This document shows positions 22,701 through 37,700 of a stretch of 64,000 nt of DNA, piece after piece. Location of the stretch: NCBI RefSeq assembly GCF_000237925.1, contig NC_031496.1, positions 17,070,245 through 17,134,244 of the forward strand, read 5' to 3'. This DNA is from Schistosoma mansoni (taxonomy: Eukaryota > Platyhelminthes > Trematoda > Strigeidida > Schistosomatidae). The stretch's first letter is position 1. Each line of letters opens with the position of its first letter. A program made the position numbers and the translations under genes. The notes under the pieces are model-generated. The model was given only the letters and a program-made list of their open reading frames with translations, was not told where the DNA came from and did no database searches.

Positions 22701-25700
22701 CTGAGGAGTCCCATACTGAGACGAAACGGCCGTCCAGTGCTCTCAGGTTTTCACTGGTGGTCTAGCTTAGATCGACTTATGAATTCAACTATTAAAATTA
22801 CCACAATCTCCGCGAATCCTCAATATGTTCATTTTGCTTTCCAGATTCTGATTCTCCCTTAAAAATCCATTTATGTTACTTCATTACTTAATAATATGTC
22901 TTAGCGAAATTCACGTAGCTTCTTTAGATAGTCACAGGTTTTAATGGATATGTATAACGATAGACTTAATATTATATTTAAGTTGTTCATGTTAATTTAT
23001 ATCAAAACAGGTGTGGTGTGTTCAAAATGTATAGATTCTGATAACTGAATTCCTACCCACTGGGTCCAAGATAATGTGGTATGAGTGAGTCTTGATAATC
23101 TTAGTTTTAACTCATCTAGTCTTAGGATGTGTACTATATTTTAAGTGTGGAAGTATTTTTGGTTTCTCGGCTACACTCATTCGATCCTTGTTAGTAGGGA
23201 TCATTTTCAAATTACTGCATCAAAAGTCTTCAGTAGTTTAAATTGATAAACTTAATTTATGTTTTTGTTGCTTTTAATATAGCCGCCAAGTATCTCACTC
23301 TCTAACCGTATTATCAACAAAAATAATGGTGATTCACTGATATTACAAAATGATGGTTTCGTTCCCAAAGCAATGTCTGATCAACAAGATTGTCGCATTC
23401 CAACTAGTATAATTAATGACCAAACAGTTGTTAAAAACCCCTCATCGATCTGTCTTGCGGCAAATAATGCTTCTGTAACTATTTCCCCTGCCTTACCGAA
23501 CCGCATCACTTCGTCTGCATTTCGTTCTCCAACGCGTTTCATTCCAGAAAATGTAAAAACAGCTGTATCAAATCGAGTAAGCTATTGTTTTATTCCTTAC
23601 TATCTTCTACTCGATTGTCACCTATTTTGCTTCGATTACATGATCACTGATGTAGTTCAATAAACATTGTAATCAAGTTGTTTTGGTACAGCATTTATTT
23701 CCATTGATTTTTGGACATAGTTTTACTTTAACATACCAGGTATTCATTTTTAAATTCTTCGTACACCAATAAATGTCAGGTTGCCGAGCCTGTTTGCTTT
23801 ACTGAGATATAGTGTTTTCACTTGTTTTATTTGTAGGAAGTCATATCATTGCCTTATGGATTTCAAACACTTTTACTTCTTGAAAGTTCTGTTGTTTAGT
23901 TTATCTTCTTTTATTGACAATAATTTTGTTCGACGTTGCAGTTATCTATAACATCATCTACACTGTAAATAAAACCTCTGCTTCATTAAAATTAAAACCT
24001 ATTTCACTTTCTTCCTCTATCATACTCGTAATATCTGTGTTATTCATTTAGGGAGTCTGTTTTGTAGAACTGAGTTATTTGCACTTATTAATCACCAAAC
24101 AAAAGCAGATATATCGCTGCGTTTATTACTTTGAAATATAATACATCAAGTACATTGTAACAGATACATTATTATCGTCCTCAAACAAGATGTAGCCGAT
24201 TCAAAATTTACTGTAGTCGTTTGATTCTGAGTTGATATGTGTAGTTATAAAGTTAATGCTTCAATGTTTATATTTGTCAGCATACATGATAGTATTCAGT
24301 CAAGATATTTGGTGTACCAGACCTGATATCAGTATAGGTCAGATAAACTCATTTGATTTAAATCCTTCGTATATGTCAATCTCTGTAGTAAACTAAGCCT
24401 ACACGAATCAAGTTTGTGGATTTGGCTGTAGGTTATTTTGATATATTTTGGTGTTCAGTTAGTGAAATCAGTGTTTTGTGATCACTTTAAGTATGAATAA
24501 ATTCTTATCTAGGCAGGTGTTCCGACTGTCTTTTTTCTATGGTGAAGAGTCTCGTATCAATTATTTTTATGCAATCACAGGCTATTTGTCAATATAGTTT
24601 CTTTATCACCTTAAATGGAGCAAAAATAAAGGTTTAAGCGGTATAAGATCAATTCATTTTACTTCCTTAGATCCTCGTCAGCTGTTTAGAGCCTGTAATA
24701 TTAAAATCCCAATTACAAAATTGATTGGAAATTATTACACAACTGTACTTAGTTGGAAGTTGTTTTGAACACACATCAGCATAGTATCGTATTGTATGTC
24801 CTTGTTATACTATGTGATGATTATGACTTCTAAATATTACAGGCTGTAAGCAACTGACGAGAACCTAACGAATTGAAATTAATCCGTGTTATTCTACCTA
24901 AATCTTTGTATTTGTCAATAGTAAATATGATACACTACGTTTTTCATAGCTTTTAGTAGTGTAGGATTTCGAAAGGGTTGTTGCTGTTTATTTGTTTTAC
25001 TTTCTATCTTCCAATAGTCACTTCATCCGCTAACAAAATAGTGACTTGAAATAATTCTACTGTGTGTTATAATGGTATAACCATACATCACTGTTTTACA
25101 CTGTTCTGTATCGTTTTTTTACCAGACGTTCTGTTTTGTCAGTTCGAAGAATGTGGCAAAACTGTCGAGTGTGTGCATTCATTCATCATTAATGAGTCAA
25201 AAAATTCAGTCTATTGTTTCGGCTCCAGGTTAGCAATAATTGTTTATTTTGACCATTCTATTCTATTTTATTATTTAATTTGTCTAATGTCCTTACGGTC
25301 AGTATGGAAATGGGACGCAACTGGGACGAAACGATAGGTTCAAAGTAGGTAGCACAATAGGAAATTTCTCTTCAGATACAAACTGTCAGATTGTATCCAA
25401 CCTAGACATAGATGTATTTTGGAGTATCATTTCCTAAATAGATATGTCCACTACTTTCGTCACCACTAGAGTTGACCAAAAGTGCAAAATGAATATGCTG
25501 TGTTTATGAACTAACCATTTTTAAATGGAGATACTCAGTATCAATTGAATGTGATAAACTGTCATCGACTATGTATGGTAATTGTAATATGCGCAGATTT
25601 ATGATGTATGGAAACTAACCATTTAATAAAATTAAATGTTTGACCCACAAAAAATTGAAAAGTTTACCATCATTTGAATGTTTTTAGCGTTCTTTCCAAT

Positions 25701-28700
25701 AATGTCTTGCTTTCATGCACTATGGATTATAACCCGTCTTCTGTATCTAAAATGATAACTATGTCAGTGCAATACTACATGAAGTTGTTCGTAGTAGTTT
25801 TAACATTACTTGTTAACGTTTTGTTATTTGAATAAATGCAATGAAAAGCACATAGTTTATGAGGTTTCCTACAAAAATGATATACTATGGGTCGCCTAGT
25901 AGTTCTTTCTTAGATCTTCGCATTTATCAGTCAAGAAATCACTACATAATGAGGTACGTTGTTGCGTGTGCTACTGATGTCGACAGATATAAATAGTATG
26001 TATCATCAATCGAAAGTGAAATGCCTAGAGGCAAAAGGTTAAGAAGATCAAAGAAAAGAGAACGAGAACAAAGGATGGTTGGTGCAGAATCGAAAGAACA
26101 ATGAAGTCTGAGACGATTGACTGATATTTGCAGAAGGAACAGTCAAGTCTGAGACAATTAATTGAAATCTTGCGAATGAAGTATTTACTATATGGTTCTC
26201 AGATTTTACTAAGAAATTCTATAATTTTGCATTCGAATGCATTCGATTGTCCCCACTTGTATACTCGTTCACTACAACGTAATTGACTTTGTAACCGTAA
26301 TCCTCAAGTAGAACTGTATACTTTGATTATTTTTCATGCATCAAATTTGGTATGATGAAGTCTCGTCAAGCAGTCGAAATAATTAGTTAAGTTGCACAAA
26401 GGTGCAGGCGTTTAAATACTATTTTGTAACAGTGTATTTGATATCTTGTTTAGGTGGCTAATGAAGGTATTCTTAGTTCAAGTTTGAACCCCCTAACCGT
26501 TCGTAGCCAAATATTTTTTGTGAAGACTAGTTCTCAAGACTGAAGTGGGTGGATAGAGCGTTTCAGACTTACCATACATGTGATTATGTTAGTTGTTTTG
26601 TTTCACATGTATGTTCTTTTCATTTATCAACTGTAGATGTAAGTTACTGTGGATCAATACCTTATCATCCTTCCCTACCACCCAGAATATCGCGGGATGT
26701 TTCACAAGTTGTAAGTTTTTTGCTTATTCTACTTTTAAATATCTTATTACTTGGTCGACTACAAAGGACTGTAATGTTATTAATGCTGGATGCTATAAGA
26801 CCCTAATGTTGTCATTTTTTATTCAGCCAACTACACGATTTTATTTCTACAACCAACTGTTTCATCTAATGAAACTTTAATATCTAACTAAAACTATCAC
26901 GTCAAGGTGGCAGATATCGGCGGGTGTTCGGTATTCAAACATACTCAAAGCTGTCTAGTTCCAGTCATATGTATCCAACATGTGTCTTGCCCTAAAGGGT
27001 GATGGTAAATCAGTTGGTGAGGTCATGAATCTTCATCGACTGAGATGCTTTGGCCACGTGTTACGTATGCCTGAACACCGATTACCACGACGCGCAATGC
27101 TGACTAGTGTAGTGGATGGTTGGAAGAGAGTTAGGGGCGGCCAAACCAAAACATGGCATCAGTGCTTGAAGTCACTAACTTCTAGTCTTAGCCATGCTGG
27201 CAGATGCAGACTACCTGGTTGGGGTCCGCGTGACTATCGTAATAAGTGGTTGGAGACTCTGGGTGACATGGCTCAGAATCGATCACAATGGCGTAGGTGT
27301 ATACACTCTTTATCTTCCTTTAAACCTTGAGATTAAAATTGCTTCATAACTTTTTTTCCTTCCTATACTATATCCTTATATACAACCTTTCTTTATATAC
27401 TACCACCACTAAATTATTTACTTCTATGAATTCTGTGTTCATCTTGTTGTGCTAACGAGGTATGGCAACTTGGACCGATGCATATATGTGCCTGGTCCTA
27501 CGTTGTAGCTGACTGACTGACTTGCCCTAAATCATAAGCCCCAGTACTCCTTCATTCATAATACCTTTTCATTATATCTTTTTGGACCGTTGCTACTACG
27601 TTGTTTTGACTTCACCATTAATCTTATTAGTTTTACCTGGTTGTGCTAATTCAGTATGGCTAATGTGGCTTTGTGCCCGGGTCCACGTTGATTATGAATG
27701 TCCAACTAACATCATAAATATCAACGGTCTCATCAGATTGCATCCATCGAGACCTCTTGGGTTCGTTTTTTATTAAAAATAGAGATACAGAGAAGCATTT
27801 TATCGGAACACTTGTGACGAGGACTGGGCTTACTTTATGTTATTATCTATTGTGGCTACATCAAGTAGTGTTAACCTCGATTGTCTATTCTCCTAGTCTT
27901 TATTCGACTATTTGATAGACATACTACTAACGACTGCACTGAGTTCGTCTGGCTTTTCAGTGGTTTATCTGTTAACCAGATAAATCTTTACCTGGGAGTA
28001 TTTTATTGATACAATCCTGTTTGTTAGCTGTACTAACAAAGTCCCATTTCCAGAAGCCCCTAGAGGGCTTATATCCGTTTTCCGCCTAGTGGCTGTCGAA
28101 GTGTCATTGCAGGTACAGTCTGCGCCCGTTAGGTATTTACTGAACTACACCATTTGTGGAGCAGCTAGGATACTAATGGGAACCAATCTTAATAAAGAGC
28201 ATGTCTACTACACAGTTTTTGTAGAATCACTAGCTTCGAGGAAAAATCCTATTTATAGTTGGATTACAAAATTTTTTTTATCGTGAATGTAAGCTAGGTC
28301 ACAGGTTCAAATTCTGCCACACATTTCAATTTGATGAATCTTTTGTAAATAAGATTTATATACAATCATTCCCTTGTCCAATAGCAATTCGTTACGTTAT
28401 TAAAAGCGCTTTTAGATTATTTTAAAATTCTTTAACCCCGTGAATATCATCCGTTTCTGAGGATGTTACTGACTTAGTAAATGAATGATTTAAATTTCAA
28501 AAGTTGTTGAACTGAGATTAGATTGGATTTTGCCAACCATTATAGTGATTTTACTACCTAGCTATTTTCTTTGGTTTTGTTTTAGCCCGTTAGTACACTA
28601 GCTTCTTTTGTCAACGAAACCAATCATTTAGAAGAATCTTGTCTGGACATAGCTAGTAAGTTGAGATTTGTTAAATGACTTCTGATTATGCGAAGTATAT

Positions 28701-31700
28701 GTAGATGTTAAGGTGTCGTAAGTGGGTTATTTTGCGTACATTTATTTGATAATTTCTTTTATAGAAAATCATACCAATCATGTGTAATAGTATACCCAAT
28801 AAAATTAATTGAAATAACTGTTAATGAGAAGGAAATGCAAAATCAACATTCAAGTAGTCACCTTATCAAGGAAAACAGAGTAAGCATTTTGAACAGGTAA
28901 GGCACATTTAGACATTGCTCCTATGTCATGGTTCATATGCCATAAGTATTACTATCGACATGACTAAATTGTCCTCTTAACCGTTTGTAGTAACCACAAT
29001 CACTTCTACACGTCAACTAGAACACTATGGAGAAAGAAAGCGCGAATTGAGAGTAAGGGCCTTACTCCAAGGTTATTTTGTGTCAAGAAAAACGAGAGTA
29101 TTTATAGTTACATACAACCTTGGGCTCTTAAAATTCCTTAAACCGTACCAAATACAGTAGCAGTATAGGTCATTATTCAATCAAAGCAGCGATATGTGAT
29201 TTTGCGTTTTGTGGATGTCTGTGAAGTTTTTATTCAGCGCTGATTGGACGAAACATTTTCTGGAGTTTCTGGGCCTGTAGGGATTTTGAGGAGGGATATT
29301 TTAAAACTTCCCCAACACTATATATAGTGTAATATAAGCGTATCATGTTCTTTTCATCGTTCCCAATTTTCTTAATAACTCGAACTCAGTTTCTTTTTCG
29401 AAAGAAACGGAGCCATTTCAAAACACACTCAGGATGTAACGTCAAATAAAAAGTATATTATGAGTGGTTTTAAAACTTAATTCATTCATTTTCCCGAATT
29501 TAGTTTGTTTCAATCAGGACAAAACACGTGTCCTGAATTCCACTACTCGCTATTATCTTTTTCACCAAATTAATCCAGGGTTGGAGGTGTTATGTTCTCT
29601 GAGCCGGTTAGTTTGATTATGAAGTTTTGATTGTCCTTCTGAACAACGTTATCACTATCTACTTCAAAGACAACTGAGCTGTTAAAATTGTTCCACCATT
29701 GACTAATAACTTGTTCTGTTGACCTTGAGTTAGATTAGTTATTATTCATAACTGGGAAGTCATAGTTTACCTATGCACTTTTTTTTCTAAGATAACCTTT
29801 CTTTGTTAGTTTATACAATTTACATGAAATTTTTCGGAAAAATGTTTTGTCTATTGTTTTTCCTTCAATTTTATATAAATTATGAAATATATTTACGTTT
29901 CCTTCAGATCTAAAAAATGCTCCAAATAAGTTAACCCAGCAACATGAATCATCTCCACCTAAAAATTTATTCCATTGTGATTACTGTACTTTCACGTGAG
30001 TAAATTTGGTTTATTCTGTCAGTTAGAAAATTATTCAACCTTTTTTTTTCGAAAACGAAAATTCTCGTTTATTTTATGTTTCCGTCATAGATTCGAAACC
30101 TTACTTGTCTGCTTCCGTTAGGTCAACTAGATAATATCACTTCATTCAACAAGTTTAAAAAATAGCTCATAACTTAGCTGTAATGAACGAGAACACAGGT
30201 TGGGTCAACCGATGTATTTTAATATAAAATTACAGAGTTCTTTGGTAAAATATAAAAACCATACGTCCAGTACTTCATTTCAAACCCTCCATCAAATATC
30301 TCTGACTTCGTCGTTCCTTCATTGCCGTAGCAACTACTCTCCGTTCCCGTTCTCTTCGATTAGGCCTTCCCAACCTTTTGCTGCCGGGCATTCCACTTCT
30401 GATTGGTGTTATATATTACTTATGTCTGTCGACATATGTAGCATAAACCACATGGCTACGCTAAATTGTTTTGTTTTATAAAAGAGCTTTTTATCGATTA
30501 AGATTTTAAACTTTACTTTATGCCATAATTTCTTTCAAATATCGAGTGGTTTTTTTTTATATTTTCCCCACTTAAAAATCTCGTTCAGCTCTGGGTTTTG
30601 TTTTAATTATCAGACTGTGTTTTAGGAATAAGTTTAAAACTGATAAATTTAGATCATACAATGAAAAGCTGAAATCTATGAATGGTACATGATATATTTT
30701 AGCGTAATAACATTTGGAACAATCCGGTCGCATATTGACTTGTTGAGGTTGTTTTTAATGCGAGGAATAAAAGTTAAACTAGAGAAATTAGAATATGTGA
30801 AAAAAGATAGTCAAGGAAAACAATATGAGTACTATGATTCATATTGTTTCTCATCTATTTTTCCCTTATCCATGCATATTGGTTGTTTTTTGGTCTTCCC
30901 ATTGATGTTTAGGACTGCAACTGACCAATCTCTTTTGGCTGATGTGCATCCTGTACGGAATGCCTCGATATATTGCCGTTCGGTCACAGAAATTTTAAGC
31001 ATAAGTGAATGGTAGCTAGCAATGGAATCCAGGACGCGCGTTTCGTCCTATGTGAGACTTGTCGGCTGGGTGTTTTTGAATTCCATAGTTGATATTCACT
31101 CCGGGATTATAGGATGCAGGCACATTCAACTGAGTCCCATTTAGGATAGAATTCGCGTGCTGTATTTCACTGCTAACCATTATCTATCTCTGCTTAATTT
31201 GTCTGGTTTGAACCTTTTTTTTCATGAAAATATCTAAACTAGTCAGTATGTGATCATATTCCATAAGTTATTACGCCTATAGATATCACGTGGTTATGAG
31301 CAATAAACTTCGTCTTCTGATTGCGTTATCTGCAAATAGGTTGTTTGGAATAGTAGTTATATCAATTCAATTGTATGGCATCTATGTGTTTATATGGGAG
31401 TTTGTCTTGTTTCTTAAATAAATTTACAATTTTTTTATTGATCTTGAACCTTCGTCAGAAATTAATTCCCATTAGCTTCAATACTTAATAAGTTATATCC
31501 GCTAATCGTTCACATTCTTAATGCCTGAAATGTTGTTTAACCAAAGTATTGTTGGAGTACATGCATCTATTCTGTTTGAACTTTTTGTCATTCCATGTTT
31601 AGTTAGCCCTCTCGTTTGCTTATTTCTTGTGTTATTTTTGCGTTTACCCTTCAGGTCTTATTATCACTACCATTGTCTACATATTCTGTTTACGCTTTTC

Positions 31701-34700
31701 TCTTGTTGCTTCCAATTTTCTGTGTAGAGATTAAGTGGTACAATTTAGATCGATAGTTCTTCAACTGTATGTATTTGCTAGTCTTATATGCTTTCTGATC
31801 GTAACTAATGCATTTAGCTTAACTCTGTATTGCATTAATAAGTGGTATCATGAACTAAATATACTAACACTATACTAATGGTCTCCTAGTTGATACATTT
31901 TAGTTTTATATATTCAATCTAATCTAATGTTTAGGAGTCATGTGCAAATTTGTAAATTGGAAATGAATCACAGTTCAGACCTAGTTAGAATTTTTTCAGA
32001 TCCAATGCACAATCATCAATATGGTACAATGATTTCTTCTTGTACTTCCAAATACCTTTTATCTTAAATTTTGTTGTTTTCAATAATTTAATGTTCAAAT
32101 TGTATCGTTGAAGCATTATCATTTATATGTTAGGTAAATTGTTTTTTTTAAAAATAATTTTATCTGTTACTACACTTGAAAAAGCTTATTGAAGGACGAT
32201 TAGTGATATAATTCAGCAAATTAGTCCTATTTTGTAACTGTAATAGTTTAATTTTATGATATTGGTACTAGGTAAAGATGGCAAATCGATTGATGAAGTA
32301 GTGAAACTTCATCAGTTGAGATGGCTGGGACACGTGTTACGTATGCTCAACTACCGACTGCCCCGACGTGCGATGTTTTATGGTGTAGGAGTAGGTTGGA
32401 AGAAAGCCAGGGGCGGCTACACTGAAACGTGGCAAAAATCCATGAAGTCACTGACAATTGAACTGAGTCATATTAGTAGGTGTAGACTACCTGGTTGGGA
32501 CTCGCGAGATGATAGCAATCGATGGTTAGAGACCTTGAATGACATGGCTCAAAATAGTTTGCAATAGCGCAGGTGCATCCACTCTTTGTGTTCTCCCAAA
32601 TCCTAATCTTCTGAATTCATGTTACTATCCTTTTTCTCTTTCCAAATTTATTTCACTGTATTACACTCCTTGAATAACATCTTCAAACCCTAATCTTTCG
32701 GTTTACTGCTTATACTTTTACTACTTTTACCACAATGGAATTTGAATCGACAACTGCATCTCTGTGCTAATGTGGTATGGCAACTCGAACTGATGTACGT
32801 ACGTACGAAGTTCTACTTTGTAACTGACTGACTGACTGGTGATATTGGAAATTATAATAATATACTAAGTTGTTGACTAGTGCTAAGTACCAATCAATTT
32901 AAATTGTTTAAAGTCTGACTGTTATTTGATGTAAACAAAACGTACACAAAATTAATATCTTTAAATATATTTATTTGAGTTTTTTTCCATTGCATAATAA
33001 ATTATCATGTATCATCTTTGTCTTCTTCCTTGCATCGAACCATTTTAGTTTTTGTTCATCTAATTAAATTAATCAAAAATAGACTAATTTCTTGAATTAA
33101 TTCAAATATTATGATAACATAAACTTCGTAACTGCAGAAAATTACTGTTTAACTATCTGTCTGACTACTGTCAGTAAAATTTTCTGTAAATTAGTTCACT
33201 TGGTTACTTATTCTCTGAAGATTTGGCTTACGCTGAGTCACGAGACGTCAGAAAATCTAATTCTACTCATTGGAATATTGCAAATATATTATTTATTTAT
33301 AGTTCACTTAACTTTTATAACTTCTTTTTAGTACATATGATTGTACTTGTAAACATGCTTGCATCTTCCCTTGAAGGTTACTTTGCTTATCATATTTAAC
33401 ATTCATCAAAAGAATTTCTTCACTGTAAAAATTGTAAGTGCAGTTTGTTTTCTTTAAACTTGGTGAATATAGTTGACTGGTTAGACAATGCCATTCATAT
33501 ATTGGGATATCTAAGTCATCAATTTCCTAATTGCGTGATCGTAATTGAATGTCTGTTGTTTCAATTGCAACAAATAATCGTTCCTTGTCTGTTTCAGTGT
33601 TTCTAAAGCAAAATAATTTGTGTATCTTATTCATCTATCAAGGGCTTCAAATTGCGATCGTCTTTCTCGACATATAAATTCACGGCATTTATCGTCACTT
33701 GAGCATGATAAGGTGGAACCTTCATGCCTTCAAGTTCATCCGACATCTTTATCTGATATTTCGAATCAAATTATAACAACATCTGATTATTCTTCGTCAT
33801 CATCATCATCCTCGTTTTTGATTACGGTTTCCAATTCATCGTTACCAGTTACTGATTCTACTTCTCCAAACTCATTTGAAACAATAGTATCTAGTAAGTT
33901 CACGGTTTACTTGTTTCCCTACTCAACAATTGTATTAATATCTATTTAATAAAATTAGTTCTTTGTCAGAGTAATTTTGTCAAAATTACGTGCAGCACAA
34001 AGATCAACCTTGAAATCCACATGCTTCTTATTAGTAGTGGCTTAGAGGTTTAGGTGTTCGACTTTCAACCACCAATTCCCACGTTAAAACCCCACTCCAC
34101 CTACTTCAATTCGGGCAACCTAATAGTATCATTAGCTATAGTGCCGAATAGAATCGCTATCAGTAGTAAGTTTCATTTTCACTACATGATTACACAAAAA
34201 ATCTCTCACTAATCCTAAGTAATTTAAGCTCTTTACATGGGTGAGCTCCATCAGGCTATTCGCAAGACAGAGACCACCTAGCATTAATTTTGAAATTTCC
34301 CGCTTAAACCCTAAAGTTAGTATCTCTGTGTTGATTGATTCAAGAGCATAATATAGTTACTCTATTATTATCAATGATACTTATATTTTTGTTGTATTAG
34401 TGATCATAGTAAATTAGGTCTCAGTTATGTGCCCCAACTTAATGTGTCCAAATTTGTTCCACTGATTTTTGGCAGATTCATTTTGATTTAAATGCTCCAC
34501 TAAATTAATAAACGGTTTATCATACTGTTTTTTTTATCGGAATTGTATTATAAACACAGGTTTTTGTCTGTTACATTCGTTTTTCTTTATATCTCTTCAA
34601 TTTCTGAATTTGCATTGGACTTGACATAATTAAGGGCGATGTTTTTATACCAGGAGAACATCTAAAATGTTTTTCTAAGTATTATGGCATAAACGTGTGC

Positions 34701-37700
34701 TAAATACATTGTCGGCTGAGCGAATGACTTTATTGTCTTCTGTGGTAATGTAGTGGTTGTCAATGATTCAGATAGCTTATCTCGGTCATTTTGTTCCCTG
34801 AGTTTTCTGACGTTAATTTGTTGGAAGTTGAACCATCCAACACTACAAAAACTCCATTTTTTTTCACGATCTTATAGGAGTTAGAGTTTCATTCATAACA
34901 AATCATTTAAAGTATAGCAATCACTTAAATAATGATTCTTAGAATGTTTTTTCTTCACTTGATAAACTAATGGTTTTTATAGAAATGAAATTGAGGGCAT
35001 CAAAAGGCTCTATCTGAGCCATATTTATCCCGATTCATCCACTGTAGTTCAATATATGTTATTTACAACCTTAATTTATGACTTCCTCTAGTGACGCGAG
35101 TACTTCTAATGGTATGCCTTCAGCGATGAATTTCATGTGTTTTAGATACTTTTGAATTGTTTGAGCTATGATAAAAGTTCCTTTCAAATAATGTTAAATT
35201 CTAAGTTCAATCGATATTAAAGTTTGATATATTTAGTAGCTTGTTCTTTCAGAAACTACAATTTTGTAACAGTGAAGAAAATAGATGAAGGTAATCTCAG
35301 TTACTTTATTCATGTATTAAAATAATTTTGTTATTCCTATCTCACATTTATTGATTTTCATTGAATATCTAAGTGAACGGTTGACTTTCTAATAGTAATA
35401 TAGATTCGTTTCCGTAGATCCTACTCTAACGTACAAGTTAATGCTACACTGTTTTTATAGACCGTTATGTATGTTTTCTCCATTTTGTCAGACTCATACC
35501 TATAAGTATAACTTGAAATCTTTGATATACAAATCAGTCTTTCATGGTCAACAATAAAGTTTGTATATTGCCGAAAAGTTTACTCCTGAATTTAACTTAT
35601 TTTCAGCATCGTATTTTCATTTCTTGTTATTTGGATCTTTTATCTTTTAGATGTATCCACTTAAGTTGTTTTAGAATGTTTGCTTCATTCAGCACCCATA
35701 AGATTTCGTTATACTAACTCAATATGTTTGATAAAGAAAAGAAATAAGTAAATGAATCTGATAGTAGTTATCTTGAATATAAGTTATTTTTCACACTTAG
35801 TTTGTTTAATTGCATAATTATGAGTGTTTTATTTTTATCGGTCGTCAGGATGATAACTGATCTGTTTGGATAACAATAATTTGTAACGATTATAGAAGAC
35901 TTCAGATTTCATGGGAATAATATTATCGATGTATATTTTTTGATGTATACTATCTATATTAATAGTAATTATTATTACTATTGACAATACTAATATTATT
36001 ATTATTGTTATTAGTAGTATAGAACTATGTTTGTACCTTCGTTTTTGTTCAAAGTGTATTGGGTTTAGGTTTTCCTCCAGTTTCCATCTTAGGTTACCTG
36101 TTTCTCGCTATTTTACATAAAATTCCCTGTAAAATTATTTGTTGTCCAAAACATACTATATGATGTTTCATGTCCACACAAGTGATTGGATAAAAATGTG
36201 TTTTATAGATATGAAATGTGACTATGTTAAACTCAATTTTTTTTTCTGTGAAATTCGGTCTAGATACTCCTTCGACTTTTACAACCCAAGATAATAATAA
36301 TAATAACTATGGATCTTGTAATCCATCTTCATACGAATCGTTTCCAAACGTACCGGTTACAGTTTGGTAAGTTGATATTGGTCTATTTTTGAAAAAAAAG
36401 AATAACCTCTTATTAATATATGTATAACGTAAATGAAAAGTAAAATATTTTAATACTATGTAATAGTTCGTTTTCTTTCATGTGAATTGCATTTTTCGTA
36501 AAAGTATAACATTACTGTTATATCTGGCCGATTTTGAACGCTATATTCGCTTCCCTAAGCTAGTTCCGTAACCCCCGAGCTAGAACTATACACCGACTTG
36601 AAGACCAGAGAAAAGGCACAAAGTGTGTGGGAAGCACTTTACTAAAGGGTTCAATCTTGTTACAGAAAATCATAGGTATTTATAGATGTTAGCCAATCCA
36701 TTAACGACATATTATGATACCGACCAATAGTATCACGCCACGTTGGAACTCTAGAATGTTCCATCGTATTCTGATTGGCTGGGGCTCTTTATGAGCCTCT
36801 GGAGGCTCTGTTAGAGTTCTCCGGAAGCCGACTCAACAATTACCTATGATGTGTCAGGCACCACTGTTAGTTTAAATCTTTTAAATACATAGAATTACTT
36901 TTGTGTAATGAATGATCTTTAATGATATTTATTTTAATTGTAATTGCAGAATCGTTGTAGCATATTTATATGTCTAGTGAAATGCTGTTTTTAGTTTTCG
37001 CTAATTTTATTTTTCTACTGTGTAGTGGGCTTAGTTTATACAATATCTAACTGGACAAACGAGTATAAATAACCTTGTCTACTCACTGTTTATGATTTTA
37101 AACACTGTAGATTTGACTTGCTACTTGTAATATCCTCAATATTCTATGCTACTAGGTATCGCTTTATGAACCGCCAAGCGTGGGTTCGGTTATTACTGAT
37201 TCATCCTTGCAGTAAGCTGGTGGTGAGATTTCTTCGAGTTTATTCCTTTGCTTCGTATATCACTCGTCATGATAACCTTTACTAGATTATTTTCAAAGGT
37301 GTACAAATTTCGGAAGCGTTGACCATAGTTTATTTTTGTACAGCTCAGATCACAAAGCCAGAAACACCCTAGGCGAATCCGAACAAAAATGTAAATGCGA
37401 ACTAAAGAATGAATAGGATTAAGGAGAGACATATATACATAAGCGAGCAAATGAGTCCGAGTGTTTTGAGCAAATAACGTTTAAGCTAATAAGAGGAATA
37501 TAGGTGTGGGCTGTAACACGTGGTCAAGCATATAGGACCATAAAATCATCGGGCTATTTGTGTAGAGATACAAGCATTTTGTTACTAATCGAAATGACAT
37601 CGTCTATTGAATGAGCTAATTAAAGTGCTTAACAAAGTTAAAGGTGTACAAACTTAGGTATGGATGAGGGTGCTATGAGCCACCCTACTGTCTGAACTGA

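Noticed and set aside
26655-26711. Possible extra exon of the zinc-finger gene
   Set aside because: It has an acceptor and donor-like sites, but the reading needs phase 1. The flanking exons at 23576 and 28586 join directly in phase 0.
28765-28880. Acceptor-like site with short open text
   Set aside because: In the phase required after the exon ending 28655 it reaches a stop within about eight codons. The exon at 29908 fits without conflict.
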